A stretch of DNA of 64,000 nucleotides, taken from Streptomyces sp. HUAS 15-9. GTDB lineage: Bacteria > Actinomycetota > Actinomycetes > Streptomycetales > Streptomycetaceae. The translations under genes and the position numbers were made by a program. Location: positions 1,364,001 through 1,428,000 of the forward strand of contig NZ_CP106798.1 of NCBI RefSeq assembly GCF_025642155.1, read 5' to 3'. Shown piece by piece: positions 1 through 8,533 of this stretch; the stretch's first letter is position 1, and every line of letters starts with the position of its first letter. The notes beneath the pieces are model-generated. The model ran no database searches, was not told where the DNA came from, and was given only the letters and a program-made list of their open reading frames with translations.

Positions 1-2
1 CC

Positions 3-1727
3 CAGCTCGTGCTGCTCGGCAAGGTGCTGTCCCGCGATCCGTCCGCGGCGGCCGAGCTGCTTCCCGTCGCGGCCCAGGCGTTCGGGCACGAGGACACCCA
101 GCTGCAGGAGCGGGCGCTCAAACTGGTCGAGCGGCATGCGAAGAAGGTCGACTCCGACGCCCTGCGAGACGAACTGACGCTCGCGGTGGAGCAGTTGACG
201 CCCTCGCTGCGCACCCGCGCGGTGGACGGCCTGGGCCTCACGGGCGTGGACCGGGAACCGGTGGTGTACGAGGAGGTGCTGCCGCCCGCTCCGGAGCCGG
301 TGCGCCTCGCGGCGGCGCCCGAGTCGGCGGTCGAACTGGCCGAAGAGGTGAGCGCCCTGCTGGCCGCCGGCGGTGACGTGGCCACGTTCGAGCGGGCCCT
401 GGACGGCCTGGTGCGCCAGGCCCATCAGAACCTCGACGCGCTGCTGGAGGCGCTCGAGCCGGTGATCGTCCGACGCCACTGGCACACCGCGGAACCGGGC
501 CAGTGGCACCACGCGGACTCGTACTTCAACTCGTACAACGACCTCCACGGCACCGAGGACGCTCTCGACCTCCTCCTCGCGACGCTGCGCGGAGGAATGA
601 AGACCAGCACGCTCCACCATGCGCTCCAGAACGGCTCCAACAGCCCCGGCTGCCTGCACGTCGGCCTCTCCGAGGTGTTCGACTCCCGGCTGTGGGAAGT
701 GGCGTACCGGCTCCGCACCGACCCGCTGCCGTTGCTGCTGTCGACGCCCACCTGGAGCACGGGACTCCTGGAGCCGGACGAGTTGGTGGACCGCCTCGGC
801 ACCTACCGGCGCCTGGGCGCCCGCGTCGCGGCGGCCGATTTCGCACAGGCCCTCCTGCGGGTGCGGCGCGCGGACCGGCCGGTGGCCACCGCGGCAGCCC
901 GGCGGGCGGCGGCGCTCGGCACGGCGGAGGGAGACCGTCTCGCCCGCTGGCTGTCCAAGCAGGGCCCCGCCCAGCCCTGGTCCACCCGGCACACCTCGGC
1001 AACGCGGATCGTGGTCGAGCTCGGCGAACTGCTGGAACTGCAGGAGGACTTCCCCGCGGAATTCCAGCGGCTCGGGCGTCGGCTGGCCGCCTACGGAGCC
1101 CACTGGCACTGCTCTCACTGGAACGAAGAGCTGCGGCGGCACTGGCTGGCCGCGCTCCCGGAGCAGCGCGAACTGGTGGCGGCACGGATCGTGCACGACC
1201 TCTCCGGGGCGGCCGTGAACGACATCCCGGGACCCGTCGACATCCTCCCGCTGCTGGCCGAGTCCGGTGGCGAGGCGGGTGCGAGCGTGCACCTGTGCGT
1301 GGCGTACGGGCTGGGGGCTCGGCAGGCGGAGGACCGGCTCGCCGCGGTGGACGCGCTGCTGGTGCTCGCCGCGCGCGGACAGCTCGACGCCGAGGGGCTG
1401 GGGACCGATCTCGGCCTGCTGGTGCAGTGCGGCACGGTGAAGCCGCTCCGACTCGCCGAGTCGGCCCGGACCGCGGCGGCCACGGGGGCCAACGCGACCA
1501 TATGGGAGATGCTGCGTCACACCTTGCCTGTGTTGCTCGCGGACCCCGAGACGGCGTCGGTCCGTGGGCTCGGGGACCTGCTGGCCGTGGCCGCCGAGTG
1601 CGCCGAGCGGTCCGGGGCGCGCGGCGAGCTGCCGCACCTCGCCGCGACCGCCGCCCGGCGTGGTTCGTCCCGGCTGGTGACCGAGGCCCGGCGGCTGCGG
1701 GACGCCCTGGCCGCTCCTGCCCGGTAG
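3..1727 (+). CDS. DUF6493-like helical-repeat protein, 5' end outside the window
   Basis: The reading frame is already open at the left edge, so the true start lies upstream; at least 574 codons are visible. The product is Leu/Ala/Glu-rich with repeating amphipathic helices, giving a HEAT-like character in the first 90 residues, and has no signal peptide or membrane segment. The pattern matches large Streptomyces proteins annotated DUF6493, which often lie near SWIM zinc-finger, MoxR and VWA genes; that context would be left of this window. No catalytic motif is visible and the function is unknown. The family name is recognised from memory of sequence style and is less certain than the reading frame. 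Confidence 0.6.
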   Translation, partial: QLVLLGKVLSRDPSAAAELLPVAAQAFGHEDTQLQERALKLVERHAKKVDSDALRDELTLAVEQLTPSLRTRAVDGLGLTGVDREPVVYEEVLPPAPEPVRLAAAPESAVELAEEVSALLAAGGDVATFERALDGLVRQAHQNLDALLEALEPVIVRRHWHTAEPGQWHHADSYFNSYNDLHGTEDALDLLLATLRGGMKTSTLHHALQNGSNSPGCLHVGLSEVFDSRLWEVAYRLRTDPLPLLLSTPTWSTGLLEPDELVDRLGTYRRLGARVAAADFAQALLRVRRADRPVATAAARRAAALGTAEGDRLARWLSKQGPAQPWSTRHTSATRIVVELGELLELQEDFPAEFQRLGRRLAAYGAHWHCSHWNEELRRHWLAALPEQRELVAARIVHDLSGAAVNDIPGPVDILPLLAESGGEAGASVHLCVAYGLGARQAEDRLAAVDALLVLAARGQLDAEGLGTDLGLLVQCGTVKPLRLAESARTAAATGANATIWEMLRHTLPVLLADPETASVRGLGDLLAVAAECAERSGARGELPHLAATAARRGSSRLVTEARRLRDALAAPAR

Positions 1728-1773
1728 GAGTAGGCGGCTCCCGCCCGGCAACAGGCCGCTCCCGCCCGGTAAT
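1709..1773 (+). repeat. Three short direct repeats at the 3' end of the DUF6493 gene
   Basis: The 14-base unit GCTCCYGCCCGGYA occurs three times within about 65 bases, running from the last codons of the upstream gene into the intergenic gap. It looks like local slippage duplication. No function can be assigned. Confidence 0.5.
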
Positions 1774-1864
1774 AGAAAGAACAATAAAAGGGGCAGAAGC
1801 ACGCTTTACCCATCGGTCACAAGTCGTTCGTGATCACGCAACACCGTTCCTTCACAGTGGGTGC

Positions 1865-3304
1865 ATGAATCGAGGAATGTCTGATGTGACACGGACGAAG
1901 CACGGGCGTCCCGTGCACCACTGGCGACGGGACGTCGTCGAACTCGCCGCCCTGTTCACCGCCGTCGCGGTGGCGGACGCGGTGGCGAACCTGATCGGGC
2001 ACGGGCCCGACGGCCCGGCGCTGCTGCTGATCTCGGCGGTGGCGCTGGCCGCGACGGCGGGGTTCCACGTCTGGTGGTCACGGCGCCACGGTCACGCACC
2101 GCCGACGAGCGATACCGGTGCCCGGCCGATCACCCAGGCCGGGCCGTCCGACGAGCACGCGACGACGCCCCGGGCGGTGGCCGGGGCGAGCACGCTGTGG
2201 CGGATGCGGACGACGGTGAAGGACGAACCCGGCTCGCTGGCCGCGCTGTGCACGGCTCTCGCCGGGCAGCGGGTCGACATCCTGAGCCTGCAGACGCATC
2301 CGCTGGCCGAGGGCACGGTGGACGAGTTCCTGCTGCGCGCCCCGGGTGAGCTCCCGGCCGCCGAGATCAGTCGTGCGGTCTCGCGGGCGGGGGGCACGAC
2401 CACCTGGATCGAGCGGGCCGACGCGCACGACCTGGTGGACGCGCCGACCCGGGTCCTGGGCCTCGCGGCGCGCACCGCGCTGGACGCGGCGGAACTTCCG
2501 CTGGCGCTGCGGCAGTTGCTGGGACGGTGCACCATCCGTTCGCTGCCCGCCACGTCCCTCGGCGGCCGCCGCGCGCCGGAGGAGGTGCCGGCCGAGGGAA
2601 CACTCGAGGACACCGTGATGCGGTTGCGGGCACCGGAAGGCGGAGTGATCACCGTGGAACGGCCGTATCTGCCGTTCACGCCGACCGAGTTCGCCCGGGC
2701 ACGGGCGCTGGTGGAGCTTGACGCCCGGCTCGGCCCCCGCATCCCGCGCAGCCAGGACGTGCTGACGCTGCCCGAGGGCAGCGCGATCACCGTGCGCCGG
2801 GCCGACACGCGGGACGTCGAGGCGGCGAAGGCGATGCACGAGCGGTGCTCGGCGCGGACGCTCGGCATGCGCTACCACGGGCCGATCGGTGACGCGGACC
2901 GCTATCTGAACCACCTGCTGAGCCCGCGTTTCGGGCGCACGCTGGCCGTGCAGACGGCGTCGGGCCGCATCGTCGGCCTCGGTCATCTGCTCTGGGACGG
3001 CGACGAGACGGAGGTCGCCCTGCTCGTCGAGGACGAGTGGCAGCAGCGCGGCATCGGCGGCGAGCTGCTGGGCCGTCTGGTGGCGATGGCGGTCGACGCC
3101 GGCTGCGAGAGCGTGTACGCCGTGACGCAGGCGTCCAACACCGGCATGGTCGCCGCGATGCGCGGTCTGGGCCTGCCCCTCGACTACCAGATCGAGGAGG
3201 GCACGCTGGTCATCACGGCCCGCCTGGGCACCACCCCGGTCACCTCGTTGCTGTCGTACGACGGCAGGCAGGGGCAGGTCGGCGGACCGGCCCGCCGCGA
3301 CTGA
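1865..3304 (+). CDS. ACT domain plus GNAT N-acetyltransferase protein with N-terminal membrane segments
   Basis: 479 residues from ATG 1865; ATG 1877 (fifth residue) is an alternative start. Residues about 20-65 form two hydrophobic segments suggesting membrane anchoring. Residues about 103-170 resemble an ACT ligand-binding domain (TVKDEPGSLAALCTAL). After a linker, residues about 310-460 form a GNAT domain with the acetyl-CoA-binding signature WQQRGIGGELLGRL. ACT domains usually bind amino acids, so acetylation under amino-acid control is a reasonable inference, but the substrate is unknown. The gene follows the DUF6493 gene after 137 nt and ends at a terminator shared with the convergent trans-sulfuration gene. 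Confidence 0.75.
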   Translation: MNRGMSDVTRTKHGRPVHHWRRDVVELAALFTAVAVADAVANLIGHGPDGPALLLISAVALAATAGFHVWWSRRHGHAPPTSDTGARPITQAGPSDEHATTPRAVAGASTLWRMRTTVKDEPGSLAALCTALAGQRVDILSLQTHPLAEGTVDEFLLRAPGELPAAEISRAVSRAGGTTTWIERADAHDLVDAPTRVLGLAARTALDAAELPLALRQLLGRCTIRSLPATSLGGRRAPEEVPAEGTLEDTVMRLRAPEGGVITVERPYLPFTPTEFARARALVELDARLGPRIPRSQDVLTLPEGSAITVRRADTRDVEAAKAMHERCSARTLGMRYHGPIGDADRYLNHLLSPRFGRTLAVQTASGRIVGLGHLLWDGDETEVALLVEDEWQQRGIGGELLGRLVAMAVDAGCESVYAVTQASNTGMVAAMRGLGLPLDYQIEEGTLVITARLGTTPVTSLLSYDGRQGQVGGPARRD

Positions 3305-3307
3305 ACA

Positions 3308-3352
3308 AGGCGGGACCGAGCGAGGCGGGACCAAGCCAGGCGGGACCAAGCG
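3308..3352 (+). repeat. 15-bp tandem repeat, three copies
   Basis: Three near-identical 15-mers (AGGCGGGACCRAGCS) begin immediately after the GNAT stop codon. They lie between that stop and the terminator hairpin and have no obvious role. Confidence 0.7.
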
Positions 3353-3360
3353 TCCGCTCG

Positions 3361-3403
3361 GCGAACGGCGAGCGGCCCGGCGGAACCCCGCCGGGCCGTT
3401 CGC
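3361..3403. terminator. Bidirectional terminator between convergent genes
   Basis: A perfect 11-bp stem (3373-3383 with 3388-3398) closes a 4-base loop, and GCGAA/TTCGC at the outer edges extends it. It sits between the convergent GNAT and trans-sulfuration genes. There is no U-tract, as is usual in Streptomyces. Confidence 0.75.
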
Positions 3404-3428
3404 CTGTCGACCTGCCCCGTGCCAGGCC

Positions 3429-4634
3429 TCAGCTCACCGCCGCCTGAAGCTGCGCCGTCGACGACGCCTCACCGTGCTCTCCGAGCGCGCTGTCCAGATC
3501 CGCCCACAGGTCCTCGACGTCCTCCAGCCCGACCGACATCCGCAGCAGCCGGTCGCTCACACCGGCCCCGCGCCGGTCCTCCGCGTCCACGATGCGGTGG
3601 CTGATGGACGCCGGATGCTGGATGAGGGTGTCGACGCTGCCCAGGCTCACGGCCGGGGTGATCAGCCCGACGCGGGCGATGACCTCGTGCGGGTCACCTT
3701 GGACCTCGAAGGCGATCATGGCGCCGCCGATGCGCGGATAGTGGACCCGCGCGACACGCGGGTCGGCGACCAGGCGCCGGGCCAGCTCGGCGGCGCTCGC
3801 GGAGGCGGCCCGCACCCGCACCGGCAGCGTGGACAGCCCCCGCAGCAGCAGATAACCGGCCAGCGGATGCAGCACGCCGCCCGTGGCGAATCGTATCTGC
3901 CGCAGCTGTCGCGCGAACTCCTCATCACAGGCCACCACGCCCGCGAGCACGTCGCCGTGGCCGCCGAGGTACTTGGTGGCGCTGTGCAGCACGAGCCGGG
4001 CGCCCTGCTCGGCCGGGCGCTGGAGCACGGGCGTGGCGAAGGTGTTGTCGGCGAGCAGCGGCACGGAGCCGCAGGCGTGGGCGACCGCCCGCAGATCGAC
4101 CTCGGCCAGCGTCGGATTCGCCGGCGTCTCGACCATGACAAGCCCGGTGTCCGGGCGCAGCGCGTCCTCGATCCCGGCCGGATCGGTCCAGGTCACCTCC
4201 GTGCCCAGCAGTCCGGCGGTCAGCAGGTGGTCACTGCAGCCGTACAGGGGGCGGACCGCGACGACGTGGCGCAGGCCCGTCGCGGAGCGGGCGAGGAGGA
4301 CCGCGCTCAGCGCCGCCATCCCGCTGGCGAACGCCACCGCGGACTCGGTGCCCTCCAGCCGGGCCAGCGCGGTCTCGAAGCGGGCCACGGTCGGATTGCC
4401 CAGCCGCCCGTACACCGGCATCCCGTCCAGGGCGGCGCCGGTGGCGGCGAAGGCGTCGATGCGGGCGGCCTCGCCCCGGCTGTCGTACGAGGGATAGGTG
4501 GTGGACAGGTCGATGGGCGGGGCGTGCAGGCCCTGCCGGGCGAGGTCGTCGCGGCCGGCGTGCACGGCCTCGGTGGCCAGTGCTCTCGATGCGGTGCGTA
4601 CGGCGTCGTAGGCACCCGTGCTCGCTGAGTCCAT
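3429..4634 (-). CDS. PLP-dependent trans-sulfuration enzyme (cystathionine gamma-synthase/lyase or methionine gamma-lyase family)
   Basis: 401 residues from ATG 4634, the usual length of the Cys/Met-metabolism PLP family. The N-terminal part carries the typical PIDLSTTYPSYDSRG and YGRLGNPTVARFE segments, and the PLP-binding lysine lies in HSATKYLGGHGD. These cytoplasmic enzymes cleave or exchange the gamma-substituent of sulfur amino acids; sequence alone does not separate cystathionine gamma-lyase, gamma-synthase and methionine gamma-lyase. A divergent Lrp-family regulator starts 59 nt away, suggesting amino-acid-responsive control. A longer frame reaches 4694 but would overlap the regulator's start. 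Confidence 0.85.
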   Translation of the reverse strand: MDSASTGAYDAVRTASRALATEAVHAGRDDLARQGLHAPPIDLSTTYPSYDSRGEAARIDAFAATGAALDGMPVYGRLGNPTVARFETALARLEGTESAVAFASGMAALSAVLLARSATGLRHVVAVRPLYGCSDHLLTAGLLGTEVTWTDPAGIEDALRPDTGLVMVETPANPTLAEVDLRAVAHACGSVPLLADNTFATPVLQRPAEQGARLVLHSATKYLGGHGDVLAGVVACDEEFARQLRQIRFATGGVLHPLAGYLLLRGLSTLPVRVRAASASAAELARRLVADPRVARVHYPRIGGAMIAFEVQGDPHEVIARVGLITPAVSLGSVDTLIQHPASISHRIVDAEDRRGAGVSDRLLRMSVGLEDVEDLWADLDSALGEHGEASSTAQLQAAVS

Positions 4635-4645
4635 GGGCAGAGGGT

Positions 4646-4693
4646 GAACACCGAACGGGTGATAAGAATCGAACACCGTGCTACGTTCGGCCA
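4646..4693. promoter_or_regulatory. Divergent promoter region with repeated GAACACCG
   Basis: The 59-nt gap between the trans-sulfuration gene and the lrp-type gene contains GAACACCG twice (4646-4653 and 4671-4678, 25 bp apart). A -10-like TACGTT (4682-4687) ends 6 nt before the regulator's ATG, suggesting a leaderless transcript. The repeats are candidate Lrp sites; this is inference. Confidence 0.4.
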
Positions 4694-5197
4694 ATGGCCG
4701 AATCTGTCGTACTGGATCCGGTGGACCTCCATCTGCTGCGCCTGCTGCAGAACGACGCCCGGATCACCTATCGCGACCTCGCCACCCTGGTGGGCGTGGC
4801 ACCGTCGACGTGTCTGGACCGGGTGGCCCGGCTGCGCCGCTCGGGCGTGATCCTCGGGCATCAGCTGCGGCTCGATCCGGCCAAACTGGGGCGCGGCCTG
4901 GAGGCACTGCTCTCGGTGCAGGTGCGACCGCACCGCCGGGAGCTGGTGGGTCCCTTCGTGGAGCGGATCCGCGCGCTGCCGGAGTCACGGACGGTGTTCC
5001 ATCTGACCGGGCCCGACGACTATCTGGTGCATGTCGCCGTGGCGGACATGGCGGACCTGCAGCGGCTGGTCCTCGACGAGTTCACGGCGCACCGCGAAGT
5101 GGCTCGTGTGGAGACCCGGTTGATCTTCCAGCAGTGGGAGTGCGGCCCCTTGCTGCCCCCGGCCACGCCCACAGCTGAATCAGGAATACATGGGTGA
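4694..5197 (+). CDS. Lrp/AsnC-family transcriptional regulator
   Basis: 167 residues. An N-terminal winged helix-turn-helix (DLHLLRLLQNDARITYRDLA, then GVAPSTCLDRVARLRRSGVI) is followed by the RAM/Lrp ligand-sensing domain, which includes the conserved LTGPDDYLVHVA turn. The divergent trans-sulfuration gene is the likely target, with a sulfur or branched-chain amino acid as possible effector. No Shine-Dalgarno precedes ATG 4694 and a -10-like box lies 6 nt upstream, so the mRNA is probably leaderless. Confidence 0.85.
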   Translation: MAESVVLDPVDLHLLRLLQNDARITYRDLATLVGVAPSTCLDRVARLRRSGVILGHQLRLDPAKLGRGLEALLSVQVRPHRRELVGPFVERIRALPESRTVFHLTGPDDYLVHVAVADMADLQRLVLDEFTAHREVARVETRLIFQQWECGPLLPPATPTAESGIHG

Positions 5198-5230
5198 CGC
5201 AGACATCGTCGCCGTATGAGGATGGGCGGC

Positions 5231-6922
5231 ATGTCTGAGACCAAGAGCCCGCTGCCCCGTGAAGTCGCCGACGCCTACGTCGACGAGCTCGTCGCCCTCG
5301 ACCCGGTCACCGGCACGTACCTCGGCGTGAAGGAGAGTGCGAGCAGGCTGCCCGACTTCTCTCCCGCGGGCCAGCAGGCCCTGGCGGAGCTGGCGCGGAC
5401 CACCCTCGCGAAGCTGGACGAGGCCGAGCGCCGGCCCGGGGCGGACAGCGATGTGGAGCGCCGCTGCGGGCGTCTGCTGCGCGAGCGGCTCACCGCCGAG
5501 CTCGCGGTGCACGAGGCCGAGGAGAGCCTGCGCGCGATCGGCAACCTGCACACGCCCGGACACGCGGTGCGCGACGTGTTCACCATGATGCCGGCGCAGA
5601 CGGACGAGGACTGGGCGGCGATCACCGAGCGGCTGCGCGCGGTCCCGGCCGCGCTGGCCGGCTACCGCGAGTCCCTGGCGCTCGGTCTGGAGCGGAAGCT
5701 GTACGCGGCTCCGCGTCCGACCGCCACCCACATCGACCAGCTCACGGAGTGGTCGGACACCGACGGCCAGGGGCGCGGCTGGTTCGAGGACTTCGTCTCG
5801 GCCGGGCCGCAGGCGCTGCGCGCGGAGCTGGACGAGGCCGCCCGCGGGGCGACCGCGGCCGTCGTGGAGCTGCGCGACTGGCTGCGGGACGTCTACATGC
5901 CGGCCATCGAGGGCGCTCCGAACACGGCTGGCCGCGAGCGGTACGCGCGCTGGTCGCGCTACTTCAACGGCACGGACCTGGACCTGGACGAGGCGTACGC
6001 GTACGGCTGGTCGGAGTTCCACCGCATCCTCGGCGAGATGAAGCAGGAGGCCGAGAAGATCCTGCCGGGTGCCGAGACACCGTGGGTGGCGCTCGCGCAC
6101 CTCGACGAGCACGGCACGCACATCGAGGGCGTCGACGAAGTCCGCGAGTGGCTGCAGGGCCTGATGGACCGCGCGATCGCCGATCTGGACGGCACACACT
6201 TCGAACTCGCCGAGCGGGTACGGAAGGTGGAGGCCCGCATCGCGCCGCCCGGCGGCGCGGCGGCCCCGTACTACACGGCTCCGTCGGAGGACTTCTCGCG
6301 CCCCGGCCGCACCTGGCTGCCGACGATGGGCCAGACCCGGTTCCCGGCGTACGACCTGGTGTCGACCTGGTACCACGAGGGCGTGCCCGGTCATCACCTC
6401 CAGCTGGCGCAGTGGGCGCACGTGGCCAAGGACCTCTCCCGCTACCAGGCCACGATCGGCGGGGTCAGCGCCAACGCGGAGGGCTGGGCGCTGTACGCGG
6501 AGCGGCTGATGGACGAGCTGGGCTATCTCACGGACCCCGAGCACCGCCTCGGCTACCTCGACGCGCAGATGATGCGCGCGGCCCGCGTGATCGTGGACAT
6601 CGGCATGCACCTGGAGCTGGAGATCCCGGCTGACTCGCCGTTCCACCCGGGTGAGCGCTGGACGCCGGAGCTGGCCCAGGAGTTCTTCGGCGCGCACAGC
6701 AGCCGCCCGGCGGACTTCGTGGAGAGCGAGCTGACCCGCTATCTGACCATTCCGGGCCAGGCGATCGGCTACAAGCTCGGCGAGCGGGCCTGGCTACTGG
6801 GCCGGGAGAACGCGCGCGAACGGCACGGCGACGCCTTCGACCTGAAGGCCTGGCACATGGCGGCCCTCTCCCAGGGTTCGCTGGGCCTGGACGACCTGGT
6901 GGACGAGCTGTCCCGGCTCTGA
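5231..6922 (+). CDS. DUF885 family protein (putative zinc carboxypeptidase-like)
   Basis: 563 residues, normal for DUF885. The hallmark HEGVPGHHLQ lies in the C-terminal half, followed by a downstream glutamate-rich segment (NAEGWALYAERLMDELG), as in M32-like metallopeptidase folds. No signal peptide is present, so it is probably cytoplasmic. The start at 5231 is supported by GAGGA at 5218-5222, 8 nt upstream; an in-frame ATG at 5216 lacks such a site. It follows the Lrp gene by 33 nt in the same direction and ends at a strong hairpin. Substrate unknown. Confidence 0.82.
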   Translation: MSETKSPLPREVADAYVDELVALDPVTGTYLGVKESASRLPDFSPAGQQALAELARTTLAKLDEAERRPGADSDVERRCGRLLRERLTAELAVHEAEESLRAIGNLHTPGHAVRDVFTMMPAQTDEDWAAITERLRAVPAALAGYRESLALGLERKLYAAPRPTATHIDQLTEWSDTDGQGRGWFEDFVSAGPQALRAELDEAARGATAAVVELRDWLRDVYMPAIEGAPNTAGRERYARWSRYFNGTDLDLDEAYAYGWSEFHRILGEMKQEAEKILPGAETPWVALAHLDEHGTHIEGVDEVREWLQGLMDRAIADLDGTHFELAERVRKVEARIAPPGGAAAPYYTAPSEDFSRPGRTWLPTMGQTRFPAYDLVSTWYHEGVPGHHLQLAQWAHVAKDLSRYQATIGGVSANAEGWALYAERLMDELGYLTDPEHRLGYLDAQMMRAARVIVDIGMHLELEIPADSPFHPGERWTPELAQEFFGAHSSRPADFVESELTRYLTIPGQAIGYKLGERAWLLGRENARERHGDAFDLKAWHMAALSQGSLGLDDLVDELSRL

Positions 6923-6929
6923 GCGGCGC

Positions 6930-6965
6930 GTGACCGGCGACGCCCGCGTGGGCGCCGCCGGTCAC
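6930..6965. terminator. Bidirectional terminator
   Basis: Perfect 10-bp inverted repeat GTGACCGGCG (6930-6939) and CGCCGGTCAC (6956-6965), with further pairing possible inside the loop. It lies between the convergent DUF885 and Imm21 genes. Confidence 0.75.
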
Positions 6966-6976
6966 CGGCCGCCGGT

Positions 6977-7492
6977 TCAGTGCGGAAGCCGTCGCAGCTG
7001 TACGAGTCCGACCCAGGTCTCCGGTCCCGGCTGCGCGTAGGCGGCACGCACCGCGTACCGGCCCGGTTCCAGCGGCACCCTCAGGTGCTCCTGGTGGGCG
7101 GTGTCCGTGCCGGACCAGGCCGAGTCGAACAGGACGACGGGGCCGGGTATGTCCCAGCCGACCTCGTCCTCCCACACAGCCGCGTCGAGGGCGGCGGGAA
7201 CGCCGGCCAGCAGTTCGTCCTCGGAGTTCGCGGCGCTCCACCGTACGAAGGCGCCGTGGTCGGGCAGGAAGGAGGTGGAGGCCGGTTCGTCGCCGAGGAC
7301 CAGGGCCGCGCTGTCGCCGACGGGGAGCAGACCGACGTATCCGTCGACCTCGCACGCCCGGTCGTAGTCGGTGTCCATCTCCTCGCCGTCGGCCCCGGCC
7401 CAGAACGGCAGCACCGCCTCCGGGACGGCTATGAGCGGGCCGCCTCCCGACTCCACCCACTCCAGAACGCCTGGTTCCGCGTATCGAGCCAT
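6977..7492 (-). CDS. Imm21 family immunity protein
   Basis: 171 residues. The product matches the Imm21 pattern: an N-terminal WVESGGGPLIAVPEAVL segment, YDRACEVDGYVGLLPVGD, and a central LGDEPASTSFLPDHGAFVRW block. Imm21 proteins are predicted immunity partners of polymorphic toxins, yet no toxin, WXG100 or secretion gene lies beside it. Orphan Imm21 genes are frequent in Streptomyces and may protect against toxins from neighbouring strains. It is cytosolic, with no signal peptide. Confidence 0.75.
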   Translation of the reverse strand: MARYAEPGVLEWVESGGGPLIAVPEAVLPFWAGADGEEMDTDYDRACEVDGYVGLLPVGDSAALVLGDEPASTSFLPDHGAFVRWSAANSEDELLAGVPAALDAAVWEDEVGWDIPGPVVLFDSAWSGTDTAHQEHLRVPLEPGRYAVRAAYAQPGPETWVGLVQLRRLPH

Positions 7493-7516
7493 GCGCAGAA
7501 CCTACACGGGTGCGCG

Positions 7517-7990
7517 TCAGCAGCCGCACTCGCCTGCCACGGGTGCCGTCAGCGGATCGGCGTCCCGGCGCTGCGGCCCCTGCCAGGTCTCGTACGGGAA
7601 GCCTTCCCGCGCCCAGTATTCGAATCCGCCGAGCATCTCCTTGACCCGGTAGCCGAGTTCGGCCAGGGCGAGGGCGGCTCGGGTGGCGCCGTTGCAGCCG
7701 GGTCCCCAGCAGTACGTCACCACCGGCACGGACTTGTCGAGGAGCCGCTCGGCCTGCTCGGGGATCAGCGCGGTCGGCAGGTGGACGGCGCCGGGGATGT
7801 GGCCCTGGTCCCAGGACTCGGTGGAGCGGGAGTCGAGGACGACGTAGCCGGGATCGCCGTCCCCCGCGAGCGCGGCGGCCACGTCGGAGACGTCGGCGTG
7901 GAAGGCGAGGCTCGCCCGGAAGTGGGCGGCGGCCTCGGCCGGGGCGGCGGGGGCGACCCGCAGGACGGGGTTCACGGTGTCGGTGATCAT
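7517..7990 (-). CDS. Rhodanese-like sulfurtransferase
   Basis: 157 residues with a single rhodanese domain. The signature DSRSTESWDQGHIPGAVHLP and the active-site loop YCWGPGCNGA are present; the Cys of GCNGA is the likely persulfide carrier. A Cys-Gly-Cys ends the protein. Single-domain rhodaneses move sulfane sulfur from donors such as thiosulfate. The gene diverges from an Lrp-family regulator across a gap packed with G/C palindromes, suggesting that regulator controls it. Confidence 0.85.
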   Translation of the reverse strand: MITDTVNPVLRVAPAAPAEAAAHFRASLAFHADVSDVAAALAGDGDPGYVVLDSRSTESWDQGHIPGAVHLPTALIPEQAERLLDKSVPVVTYCWGPGCNGATRAALALAELGYRVKEMLGGFEYWAREGFPYETWQGPQRRDADPLTAPVAGECGC

Positions 7991-8029
7991 GGCAAGAAAT
8001 CTATGGCTGCCGACCCGCTCGCTGAAGAA

Positions 8030-8069
8030 GGGATCCCCGGGGTTCCCCTTGATCAGCCGGGGATTCCCC
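8030..8069. promoter_or_regulatory. Cluster of three GGGG/CCCC palindromes, candidate Lrp operator
   Basis: Three short palindromes lie between the divergent rhodanese and lrp genes: GGGATCCCC (8030-8038), GGGGTTCCCC (8039-8048) and GGGGATTCCCC (8059-8069). Repeated sites in phase suit an oligomeric Lrp protein. The operator role is inferred. Confidence 0.5.
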
Positions 8070-8084
8070 TGCTATTTCTCGGTG

Positions 8085-8531
8085 ATGACCGCTTATTCCC
8101 CGGACGCCACCGACTGGCGCATCCTCGACGTCCTGCAACGCGAGGGCCGTGCCAGTTTCGCGGAGCTCGCCCGTGCCGTCTCGATGTCCTCCAGTGCCGT
8201 CACCGAGCGGGTCCGCCGGCTGGAGGGGGCCGGAGTCATCCAGGGGTACGCGGCGGTCGTCGACCCCGAGCGTCTGGGCCTGCCCATCCTCGCGTTCGTG
8301 CGGCTGCGGTACCCGAACGGCAACTACAGGCCCTTTCACGACCTGGTGGCCGCGACGCCCGAGATCCTGGAGGCGCACCATGTCACGGGCGACGACTGCT
8401 TCGTCATCAAGGTCGCCGCGCGCTCCATGTCCCATCTGGAGGCGATCTCGGGGAGGATCGGCGCGCTCGGCTCGGTGACCACGAGCGTCGTGTACTCCTC
8501 GCCCCTGCCCCGGCGCCCGCTGGGGCGATGA
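8085..8531 (+). CDS. Lrp/AsnC-family transcriptional regulator
   Basis: 148 residues. An N-terminal helix-turn-helix (TDWRILDVLQREGRASFAEL, SSSAVTERVRRLEGAGVI) is followed by a RAM domain with HHVTGDDCFVIKVAA. It is divergent from the rhodanese gene, its likely target, so it may sense a sulfur amino acid. ATG 8085 is chosen because homology to the family begins at TDWRILD; a longer frame from 7977 would read across the palindrome cluster. It ends 3 nt from the convergent sbcC stop. Confidence 0.83.
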   Translation: MTAYSPDATDWRILDVLQREGRASFAELARAVSMSSSAVTERVRRLEGAGVIQGYAAVVDPERLGLPILAFVRLRYPNGNYRPFHDLVAATPEILEAHHVTGDDCFVIKVAARSMSHLEAISGRIGALGSVTTSVVYSSPLPRRPLGR

Positions 8532-8533
8532 GC

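Noticed and set aside
503..1864. Extended open frame joining the GNAT protein to upstream sequence
   Set aside because: The extra 454 residues are Arg/Pro/Gly-rich and overlap the DUF6493 frame, so this is out-of-frame shadow; the real start is at 1865.
3308..3352. CRISPR or attachment-site repeat
   Set aside because: Only three contiguous 15-bp units; no integrase or tRNA nearby.
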